Source: Loripinus fragilis (lineage: Eukaryota; Mollusca; Bivalvia; Lucinida; Lucinidae). From it: a stretch of 64,000 nt of DNA. Location: assembly GCA_964019695.1 (NCBI GenBank), contig OZ026515.1, forward strand, positions 44,135,994-44,199,993, given 5' to 3'. Positions 43,101 through 55,100 of the stretch are shown here, in pieces. Made by a program: the position numbers and the translations under genes. The notes under the pieces were generated by a model, which saw nothing but the letters and a program-made list of their open reading frames with translations, made no database searches and was not told the DNA's origin. Positions within the stretch are counted from its first letter, which is position 1. Every line of letters begins with the position of its first letter.

Positions 43101-46100
43101 AATTAATGACATTGTGGCCCCTAATGCGCCCCATATCAGGGAATGTGACGCTACCTACCCCTGTTCGCATTTTACTTGGGAAACTAACCTATCATATAGG
43201 CATAGTCAATTTAAGAAAATAAGGGGTTGAGTTGGCCCAAAAAACAAAAGAAATTAATATATTACGAAAATCTACTGTTTTTTTTTATGAAATATGACAT
43301 TATGGCCCCTATTCGCCCCCTATCAGGGAATGTGACGCTACCTACCCCTGTTCGCATTTTACTTTGGAAACTAACCTATCATATAGGCATAGTCAATTTA
43401 AGAAAATAAGGGGTTGAGTTGCCCAAAAAACAAAAGAAATTAATGTATTACTTAAAATCTACTGTTTTTTTTAATGAAATATGACATTATGGCCCCTAAT
43501 ACGCCACCTATCAGGGAATGTGACGCTACCTACCCCTGTTCCCATTTTACTTGAGATACTAACCTATCATATAGACATAGTCAATTTAAGAAAATAAGGG
43601 GTTGAGTTGCCCCAAATGACAAAAGAAATTTATATATTAAGAAAATCTACTGTTTTTAATGAAATATGTCACTATGGCCCCTAATACGCCCCCTATCAGG
43701 GAATGTGACGCTACCTACCCCTGTTCGCATTTTTCTAGGGATACTAACCTATCATATAGGCATAGTCAATTTAAGAAAATAAGGGGTTGAGTTGCCCAAA
43801 AAGACCAAAGAAATTAATATATTAAGAAATTCTACTGTTTCTTTCAGAATTAATTTTATTGTGGCCCCTAATGCACCCCATATCAGGGAATGTGACGCTA
43901 CCAACCCCTGTTCGCATTTTACTTGGGAAACTAACCTATCATATAGGCATAGTGAATTTTAAAAAATAAGGGGTTGAGTTGCCCCAAATGACAAAAGAAA
44001 TTAATATAGTAAGAAAATCTACTGTTTCTTTCAGAATTAATGACATTGTGGCCCCTAATGCGCCCTTTATCAGGGAATGTGACGCTACCAACCCCTGTTC
44101 GCATTTTACTTGGGAAACTAACCTATCATATAAGCATAGTCAATTTAAGAAAATAAGGGGTTGAGTTGGCCCAAAAAACAAAAGAAATTAATATATTACG
44201 AAAATCTACTGTTTTTTTATGAAATATGACATTATGGCCCCTATTCGCCCCTATCAGGGAATGTGACCCTACTTCCCCTGTTCGTAATTTACTTGGGATA
44301 CTAACCTATCATATAGGCATAGTGAATTTTAAAAAATAAGGGGTTGAGTTGCCCCAAATGACAAAAGAAATTAATATAGCAGGAAAATCTACTGTTTCTT
44401 TCAGAATTAATGACATTGTGGCCCCTAATGCGCCCCATATCAGGGAATGTGACGCTACCTACCCCTGTTCGCATTTTACTTGGGATACTAACCTATCATA
44501 TAGGCATAGTCAATTTAAGAAAATAAGGGGTTGAGTTGCACAAAAAGAAATAAAGAAATTAATATATTACGAAAATCTACTGTTTCTTTCAGAATTTATG
44601 ACATTGTGGCCCCTAATGCGCCCCATATCAGGGAATGTGACGCTACCTACCCCTGTTCGCATTTTATTTGGGAAACTAACCTATCATATAGGCATAGTCA
44701 ATTTAAGAAAATAAGGGGTTGAGTTGCTAAAAAAAAAAAAAAGAAATTAATGTATTACTTAAAATCTACTGTTTTTTTTTAATGAAATATGACATTATGG
44801 CCCCTAATATGCTCCCTATCAGGGAATGTGACGCTACCTACCCCTGTTCGCATTTTACTTGAGATACTAACCTATCATATAGACATAGTCAATTTAAGAA
44901 AATAAGGGGTTGAGTTGCCCCAAAAGACAAAAGAAATTTATATATTAAGAAAATCTACTGTTTTTAATGAAATATGACACTATGGCCCCTAATACGCCCC
45001 CTATCAGGGAATGTGACGCTACCTACCCCTGTTCGCATTTTTCTTGGGATACTAACCTATCATATAGGCATAGTCAATTTAAGAAAATAAGGGGTTGAGA
45101 TGCACAAAAAGAAAAAAGAAATTAATATATTACGAAAATCTACTGTTTCTTTCAGAAATTATGACATTGTGGCCCCTAATGCGCCCCATATCAGGGAATG
45201 TGACGCTACCAACCCCTGTTCGCATTTTACTTGGGAAGCTAACCTATCATATAGGCATAGTCAATTTAAGAAAATAAGGGGTTGAGTTGGCCCAAAAAAC
45301 AAAAGAAATTAATATATTACGAAAATCTACTGTTTTTTTTATGAAATATGACATTATGGCCCCTATTCGCCCCCTATCAGGGAATGTGACGCTACCTACC
45401 CCTGTTCGTATTTTACTTGGGATACTAACCTTTCATATAGGCATAGTGAATTTTAAAAAATAAGGGGTTGAGTTGCCCCAAATGACAAAAGAAATTAATA
45501 TAGTAAGAAAATCTACTGTTTCTTTCAGAATTAATGACATTGTGGCCCCTAATGCGCCCCATATCAGGGAATGTGACGCTACCTACCCCTGTTCGCATTT
45601 TACTTGGGATACTAACCTACCATATAGGCATAGTCAATTTAAGAAAATAAGGGGTTGAGTTGCACAAAAAGAAAAAAGAAATTGATATATTACGAAAATC
45701 TACTGTTTCTTTCAGAATTTATGACATTGTAGCCCCTAATGTGCCCCATATCAGGGAATGTGACGCTACCTACCCCTGTTCGCATTTTACTTGGGAAACT
45801 AACCTATCATATAGGCATAGTCAATTTAAGAAAATAAGGGGTTGAGTTGCCCAAAAAACAAAAACAATTAATGTATTACTTAAAATCTACTGTTTTTTTT
45901 TAATGAAATATGACATTATGGCCCCTAATACGCCCCCTATCAGGGAATGTGACGCTACCTACTCCTGTTCGCATTTTACTTGAGATACTAACCTATCATA
46001 TAGACATAGTCAATTTAAGAAAATAAGGGATTGAGTTGCCCCAAAAGACAAAAGAAATTTATATATTAAGAAAATCTACTGTTTTTAATGAAATATGACA

Positions 46101-49100
46101 CTATGGCCCCTAATACGCCCCCTATCAGGGAATGTGACGCTACCTACCCCTGTTCGCATTTTACTTGGGATACTAACCTATCATACAGGCATAGTCAATT
46201 TAAGAAAATAAGGGGTTGAGTTTGCCCAAAAGACAAAATAAATTAATATATTACGAAAATCTACTGTTTTTTTTATGAAATATGACATTATGGCCCCTAA
46301 TACGCCCCCTATCAGGGAATGTGACGCTACCTACCCCTGTTTATATTTTACTTAGGGTACCAGCCTATCATATGGGCTTAGTCAATTTAAGAAAATAAAG
46401 GGTTGAGTTGCCCCAAAAAGACAAAAGAAATTAATATATTAAGAAAATCTACTGTTTTTAATGAATTATGACACTATGGCCCCTAATACGCCCCCTATCA
46501 GGGAATGTGACGCTACCTACCCCTGTTCGCATTTTACTTGGGATACTAACCTATCATATAGGCATAGTCAATTTAAGAAAATAAGGGGTTGAGTTTGCCC
46601 AAAAGACAAAAGAAATTAATATATTACGAAAATCTACTGTTTTTTTTATGAAATATGACATTATGGCCCCTAATACGCCCCCTATCAGGGAATGTGACGC
46701 TACCTACCCCTGTTTATATTTTACTTAGGGTACCAGCCTATCATATGGGCTTAGTCAATTTAAGAAAATAAGGGGTTGAGTTGCCCCAAAAAGACAAAAG
46801 AAATTAATATATTAAGAAAATCTCTCGTTTTTTATGAAACATGACGTTTTGGCCCCTAATGAGCCCTATATCAGGGAATGTGACGCTACCTCCCCCTGTT
46901 TATATTTTACTTATGGTACGAACCTATCATGTGAGCTTAGACAATAAAAGAAAATAAGGGGTTGAGTTGCCCCAAAAATAAAAGAAATTAATATATTAAG
47001 AAATTCTCACGTTTTTTAATGAAATATGACGTTTTGGCCCCTAATGCGCCCCATATCAAGGAATGTGACGCTACCTATTCCTGTTTATATTTTACTTAGG
47101 GTACCAGCCTATCATATGAGCTTAGTCAATTTAAGAAAATAAGGGGTTGAGATGCCCAAAAAAATAAAAGAAATTAATATATTAAGAAAATCTCTCGTTT
47201 TTTATGAAATATGACAGCCCCTAATGAGCCCTATATCGGGGAATGTGATGCTACCTACCCCTGTTTATATTTTACTTATGGTACCAACCTGTCATATGAG
47301 ATTAGTCAATTTAAGAAAATAAGGGGTTGAGTTGCCCCCAAAAATAAAAGAAAATAATATATTAAGAAATTCTCACGTTTTTTTTTAATGAAATATGACG
47401 TTTTGGCCCCTAATGCGCCCCATATCAAGGAATGTGACGCTACCTATCCCTGTTTATATTTTACTTAGGGTACCAGCCTATTATATGAGCTTAGTCAATT
47501 TAAGAAAATAAGGGGTAGAGTTGCTCCAAAAAGACAAAAGAAATTAATATATTAAGAAAATCTCTCGTTTTTAATGAAATATGACGTTTTGGCCCCTAAT
47601 GCGCCCCATACTAGGGAATGTGACGCTACCTACCCCTTTTTACATTTTACTGAGTGTACCAACCTATCATAAAGGCATAGTCAATTTAAGAAAATAATGG
47701 GTTGAGCTGCCCAAAGGAAAACAAAATAAATTAACATATTAAGAAAATCTCTTTTTTCAGAATTTATGACATTGTGGCCCCTAATGCGCCCCATATCAGG
47801 GAATGTGACACTACCTACCCTTGTTCACATTTTACTTAGGGTACCAACATATCATATGGGCATAGTTAATTTAAGAAAATAAGGGGTTGAGTTGCCCCAA
47901 AAAATAAAAAAAATAATATATTAAGAAAATCTCCTTTTTCTTTCATAATTAATGACATTGTGGCCCCTAATGCGCCCCTTACTGAGGAATGTGACGCTAT
48001 CTACCCTGTTCGCATTTTACTTAGAGTACCCCTATATTATATGGGCATAGTAAATTTAAGAAAATAAGAGGTTGAGTTGCCAAAAAATAAAAGAAATTAA
48101 TATATTAAGAAAATCTCGTTTTGACGTTTGGGCCCCTTATAGGCCAAAACTATAAGCTTGCTCCCAAGCTCCCCTAAAATAATTACAAGTGCTCCCCAGC
48201 TCCCTGAAAATTAATAGCCATTCTCCTCAGATCCCCAAAACCACTGGGGGCCGTCTTTGTACGCCTCTTCCTAAATGTGTGGTGGGTTTGTCTGCTATGT
48301 GTAATTGTGTCATGTGAGCCTCTTCCTAAATGAGTTATAAGGGAATGTGAAGCTACCTACCCATGTTTAAATTTTACTTAGGATACCTACTTATCATGTG
48401 CGCGTAGTTATTTTGAGAAAATAAGGGGTTGAGTTGGTGTAGGAAATAAATGATTTAAACATATTAAGAAAATCTCATATTTTGTTTTATGACATTTTGG
48501 CCCCTTATGGGTCCCATATCAGGGAATGTGACGCTACCTACTCCTGTTAAAATCTTACTTAGGATACCTACCTATCATATGCGCACAGTTATTGTAAGAA
48601 AATAAGGGGTTGAGTTGCCCTAAAATGAATGGAATAAATATATAAAGACAACCTCACGTTTTTTATGAACTATTACATTATGCTCCCTTATGAGCCCCAT
48701 ATCAGGGACTGTGACGCTACGTTCCCCTACTCATATCTTACTTAGGATACCTACCTATCATACGCACATAGTAATTTTAAGAAATCAAGAGGTTGAGTTG
48801 GTCTAAAAAATAAAAGAAATAAATATATTAAGTAAATCTCATGTTTTTTTAGAAATGTGACATTTTGGCCACTTATGGGCCCGATATCAGGGAATGTGAC
48901 ACTTTGTACTCCTTTCAATAGTTCACTTAGGATACATACCTGTCATATACGCATAGTAATTTTAAGGAAATAAGAGGCTCAGTTACCATAAAAAATAATA
49001 GAAAAAAATGTTATACTTAATTTTGGCTATGTTCTTTAAAGAATTATCTCATTTTTGCCCCGAAGCGGCCCATATCAGGGAATGTGACGCTACGCATCCC

Positions 49101-52100
49101 TATTCATATTTCATTTAGAATACATACATATCACATACGCAGAGTAATTTTAAGAAAAAAAGAGGTTGAGTTACACTTAACAATAATAGAAATAAATGTC
49201 ATCAGAAATTTTGGCGATTTTTTTAAAGAATTACCTCATTTTAGCCCATTAGTGGCCCATATTATGGAATGTGACGCTATCTACCACTATTAATATTTCA
49301 CTTAGGATACATACCTATCATAAATAAGACGCATAGTTATTTTAAGAAAATAAGGGGCTGAGTTACCCTAAAATATTAAACAGATGGACTTAACAAGAAA
49401 AAAATACGCAAGTATCTACAGAAAATGTTATGATATTTTAATGATAATGTCATTTTGGCCCCTTAGATGCCTTATATCAGGGTATGCGACAATATCTACC
49501 CCAACTTATAATTCACTAAGGGTATAAAGCTATCATATTAGAATGGTTGTTTGAAGAAAAAAAGAGGCTGAGTTGAGATGAAAAATAGTACAAAATAAGT
49601 GAATACCCAAAATTGATGATTTTTTTTAGATTTATGTCTTTTTAGTCCCTTTGGCACATTATATCAAGGATTGTGACACTATATACCCCCACTCATATTT
49701 CACTATTGGTAAAAAGCTATCATATTAGCATAGTGTTTTTAAGAAAAGAAGAGGTTGGATTGACAAGAAAAGATATACAAGTAAGTATCTACAGAAAAAT
49801 ATTTTGATTTTTTAAGAGCTAAGCCTTTATGGCCCCTTTGGGACCCTATGTCAAGGAATGTGACACTATATAAGCCCACTCATATTTCACTATCAGCATA
49901 AAGCTATCACATTAGCATAGTTATTTTAAGAAAATAAGAGGTTGAGTTGACAAGAAAATATATAAAAGTAAGTGTCTACAGAAATTATTATGAATTTTAA
50001 TATATATCCATTTTTGGCCCCTAAGGGTCCCTATATCAGGGAATGTGACAATATCTACCCTTGCTCATATTTCACTAAGGGTATCAAGCTATCACATTAG
50101 CGTAAGTATTTTAAGAAAATAAGAGGCTGAGTTGACAAGAAAAGATATACAAGTTAATATCTACAGAAAATATGAGGATTTTTTAAGAGTTAAGCCTTTA
50201 TGGCCCCTTTGGGACCCTATATCAAGGAATGTGACTCTATATACTCCCACTCATATTTCACTAGTGGTATAAAGCTATCTCATTAGCATAGTTATTTTAA
50301 GAAAATAAGAGGTTGAGTTGACAAGAAAATATATACAAGTAAGAATGTACAGAAATTATTATGAATTTTAATATATATCCATTTTTGACCCCTAAGGGTC
50401 CCTATATCAGGGAATGTGACAATATCTACCCCTGCCCATATTTCATTAAGGGTACCAAGCTATCACATTAGCATAAGTATTTTAAGTTATAAGAGGTTGA
50501 GTTGACAAGAAAATATATACAAGTCAGTGTCTACAGAAATTATTATGAATTTTAATATATATCCATTTTTGACCCCTAAGGGTCCCTATATCAGGGAATG
50601 TGACAATATCTACCCCTGCTCATATTTCATTAAGGGTATCAAGCTATCACATTAGCATAAGTATTTTAAGAAAAAAAGAAGTTGAGTTGACAAGAAAAAA
50701 TATACAAGTAAGTGTCTACAGAAATTATTATGAATTTGAATATATATCCATTTTTTGGCCCCTAAGGGTCCCTATATCAGGGAATGTGACAATATCTACC
50801 CTTGCTCATATTTCACTTAGTGTATCAAGCTATCACATTAGCGTAAGTATTTTAAGAAAATAAGAGGTTGAGTTGACAAGAAAAGATATACAAGTTAATA
50901 TCTACAGAAAATATGAGGATTTTTTTAAGAGTTAAGCCTTTATGACCCCATCAAGGAATGTGACACTATATACTCCCACTCATATTTCACTAGTGGTATA
51001 AAGCTATCACATTAGCATAGTTATTTTAAGAAAATAAGAGGTTGAGTTGACAAGAAAATATATACAAGTAAGAATGTACAGAAATTATTATGAATATTAA
51101 TATATATCCATTTTTGACCCCTTAGGGTCCCTATATCAGGGAATGTGACAATATCTTCCCCTGCTCATATTTCATTAAGAGTATCAAGCCGTCATGTTAG
51201 CATAGTTATTTTAAGAAAATAAGAGGTTGAGTTGACAAGAAAATATATACAAGTAAGAATGTACAGAAATTATTATGAATTTTAATATATATCCATTTTT
51301 GACCCCTAAGGGTCCCTATATCAGGGAATGTGACAATATCTACCCCTGCTCATATTTCATTAAGGGTATCAAGCTATCACGTTAGCATAGTTATTTTAAG
51401 AAAATAAGAGGTTGAGTTGACAAGAAATTATATACAAGTAAGAATGTACAGAAATTATTATGAATTTTAATATATATCCATTTTTGACCCCTAAGGGTCC
51501 CTATATCAGGGAATGTGACAATATCTTCCCCTGCTCATATTTCATTAAGGGTATCAAGCTATCATGTTAGCATAGTTATTTTAAGAAAATAAGAGGTTGA
51601 GTTGACAAGAAAATATATACAAGTAAGAATGTACAGAAATTATTATGAATTTTAATATATATCCATTTTTGACCCCTAAGGGTCCCTATATCAGGGAATG
51701 TGACAATATCTACCCCTGCTCATATTGCATTAAGGGTATCAAGCTATCACATTAGCATAAGTATTTTAAGAAAATAAGAGGCTGAGTTGACAAGAAAAGA
51801 TATACAAAGTAATATCAACAGAAAATATGAGGATTTTTTAAGAGTTAAGCCTTTATGGCCCCTTTGGGACCCTATATCAAGGAATGTGACACTATATACT
51901 CCCACTCATATTTATCTAGTGGTATAAAGCTATCTCATTAGCATAGTTATTTTAAGAAAATAAGAGGTTGAGTTGACAAGAAAATATATACAAGTAAGAA
52001 TGTACAGAAATTATCATGAATTTTAATATATATCCATTTTTGACCCCTAAGGGTCCCTATATCAGGGAATGTGACAATATCTACCCCTGCTCATATTTCA

Positions 52101-55100
52101 TTAAGGTTATCAAGCTATCACATTAGCATAGTTATTTTAAGAAAATAAGAGGTTGAGTTGACAAGAAAATATATACAAGTAAGAATGTACAGAAATTATT
52201 ATGAATTTTAATATATATCCATTTTTGACCCCTAAGGGTCCCTATATCAGGGAATGTGACAATATCTACCCCTGCTCATATTTCATTTAGGGTATCAAGC
52301 TATCACATTAGCTTAAGTATTTTAAGAAAATAAGAGGTTGAGTTGACAAGAAAAGATATACAAGTTAGAATCTACAGAAAATATGAGGATTTTTTTTAAG
52401 AGTTAAGCCTTTATGGCCCCTTTGGGACCCTATATCAAGGAATGTGACACTATATACGCCCACTCATATTTCACAAGTGGTATAAAGCTATCACATTAGC
52501 AGAGTTATTTTAAGAAAATAAGAGGTTAATTTGACAAGAAAAGATATACAAGTAAGTATCTACATAAAATATTATGAAGTTTTAATATATATCCATTTTT
52601 GGCCCCTAAGGGTCCCTATATCATGGAATGTGACAATATCTACCCTTGCTCATATTTCACTAAGGGTATCAAGCTATCAACTAAGCATAAGTATTTTAAG
52701 AAAATAAGGGGTTGAGTTGACAAGAAAATATATACAAGTAAGTATCTGCAGAAAATAAGAGGATTTTTTTTAAAGAGTTTAGCCTTTTTGGCCTCTTTGG
52801 GACCCTATGTCAAGGAATGTGACACTATATACCCCAACTCATATTTCACTAGCGCTATCAAGCTATCATATAAGAATAGCTATTTTAAGAAAATAAGAGG
52901 TTGAATTGTAAGAAAAAAATATGCAAGTAAGTATCTACAGAAAATATCAGGAATTTTTGAAAGTTATCCATTTTTCGCCCCTAAGGGGCCGTTTAACACG
53001 AAATTAAACATTATCTACCCCTGCTCATATTTCACTAAGGGTATTAAGCCATCACATTAGCATAGTTATTTTAATAAAATAAGAGGTTGAATTGACAAGA
53101 TATACAAGTAAGTATCTGCAGAAAATATTAAGATATTTAAAGAATTATGGCATTTTCGCCCCTTAGGGGCCTTATATCAGGGAATGTGACATTATCTGCT
53201 CCTACTCATATTTCTCTTAGGGTATAAAGCTATCACATTAGCATAGTTATCTTAAGAAAATAAGAGGCTGAGTTTAGAAGAAAAATATTGCATAAAAGTA
53301 TATACCCAAATTTTCATGATTTTTTTAAGAAATATGTCTTTTTTGGCCCCTTTGGGATCCTATATCAAGGAATGTGACATCATATACGCCCACTCATATT
53401 TCACTAGTGATATAAACTATCACATTAGCATAGTTATTTTAAGAAAATAAGAGGCTGAGTTGGCAAGAAAAGATATAGACCTAGGTCTACAAGGAAGTGT
53501 CTACAGAAAATATTACGAATTTTAATAGTTATATATTTTGGTCCATTAGGGTCCCTATATCAGGGAATGTGACACTATCTTCCCCTACTCACATTTCACT
53601 AAGGGTAGGCATATTGTCCCAGGTATCCGAGGATATATGTGTGAGACATGCGCGGATCCAGAACATTTTGTCAGAGGGGCGGTCCAACTACGACTGTTTT
53701 TATTTCTTTTATTTTTAGTTTGAAGGGGGGGGGGGGGAAGAATCAAAATACCACTATAAGCAGGCAGTCATCGGCCCGCCAGCGAAACGCCATTTAAATG
53801 GCGTTTCGCTGGCGTGTCGATGATGGCCCAACATTGAATGGTTTGGTAACTTTGTGATTTTAAATCCGGACCGGGACCAGTATTGCTTTTTGTTTGTTTT
53901 TGTTGCTTTACGTCCCAAGTCAACAGCTATGGTCATTGCGGGACGGTCAGTTCACCTAACCACACTTTTTCCTGGGCAAGCTTAAGCAGTTAACCAGTAC
54001 TTCGTGCACATACTTTCGCTTGTAACTGACAACAACCCTTCTTGAATGATTCAGCGGAAGGGAGGAGAATGACCGTAGAAATTATTTCATGATCAATCTC
54101 CATGAAAGTATGGGACCGGGCCGGGATCGAACTCGCATCCCCTCTTGATCTGCAGACAGACTCGCATCTGTTGCCAGACACGTTACCGACTGCGCTACGT
54201 GGCCCGGTCACCAGTATTGCTAAGAAACCCAATATTTTTTGTGATTTTCCAGGGGGCCCGGACCCTCCCCCCCACTATGGATCCGAGCATGTGAGATCTC
54301 GAAGCAATATTATTTTCGTTCGAGGTGAAATCAAGATAGTTTACTGACCTTAAACGCAAAAACTTGACAATCATTCACCAGGCATGCCAGGAGTGGGTGG
54401 GGGCAGTTCTTCATAATGTTTTGGCATTAAGTTGGCATAACTTTCCATTTTCTATTGCATAAACAGGTGGGACGTAAAAAAACACGACAAATAAACTGCC
54501 GTGCATGTCCAGGAAAGAAAAAGAGCGTAAAGAAAACGAAATAATGAAAATTAGTTCTAAGCGAATTTGTGTACTTTTGTTATTGATCGCTATGTCACGC
54601 AGAGTTATCTTTTCTTAACGCTCGCGTGCTTGATTTCAGTTAAAACCTGTTTAAAACAGCCACTTAAAAATAGACAAAACAAAGATTTTAATGACAAATG
54701 GTAGCTAAATGCAGGTTGAAAGGATTGCAGAATGCTCCAAGGGGAGCATTCTGCAATACTTTTGACCTGCATTAAGCGATAATTGGTCTTGAAAACCAAT
54801 TTTGGTCTTTTTTAGAATGGCTGTTTTAAACAGGTTTTACCGTTTTACTGTATGGTAAATGTTCTAAAATTTTGAACACTTTTTTCTTTCTATTCCCATA
54901 TAAAATGTTGGTTAACTTATCAGGGCTGTAATTCACAAAATGTTTGTCAGAATAGCAAATAGGGCAGAGCCTGATCAGACTGCTTCTGAAGAAGAAGTGA
55001 TCTGAGTCTGCACTGTTAGTCAAGGCCATTATGGCATGCAACTAATAGGAGGCAGTGGTAGAGTGCTTGACTCTGCGTTGTGTCCTTGAGCATGACACTT

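Larger units (their letters stand above)
37845..53620. repeat. Satellite B, about 186-bp monomer, about 15.8 kb, in DIPK1 intron 1
   Basis: About 80-85 head-to-tail monomers. The core is 'cagggaatgtgac' followed by 'gctacctacccctgttc' (subfamily 1, to about 49 kb) or 'aatatctacccctgctc' (subfamily 2, about 49.4-53.6 kb), then 'ctatcatataggcatagtc' and 'aagaaaataaggggttgag'. Monomers at both edges are diverged and the middle is homogeneous. Because 186 is divisible by 3, each unit repeats a 61-codon frame closed by TGA. These are not genes. A C-rich insertion near 37890-37935 interrupts the first monomer. Confidence 0.93.

Noticed and set aside
39876..45845. Repeated 60-61-codon reading frames with near-identical proteins
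   Set aside because: They arise because the satellite monomer is about 186 bp (62 codons). Each unit ends in the same TGA, the frames lack splice or start context, and monomers with indels break them. Satellite, not a tandem gene family.
37845..53620. Centromeric CENP-B-box satellite
   Set aside because: 'ttcgcattttacttggg' superficially recalls the CENP-B box, but the required spacing to CGGG is not met, and no other evidence places this array at a centromere.
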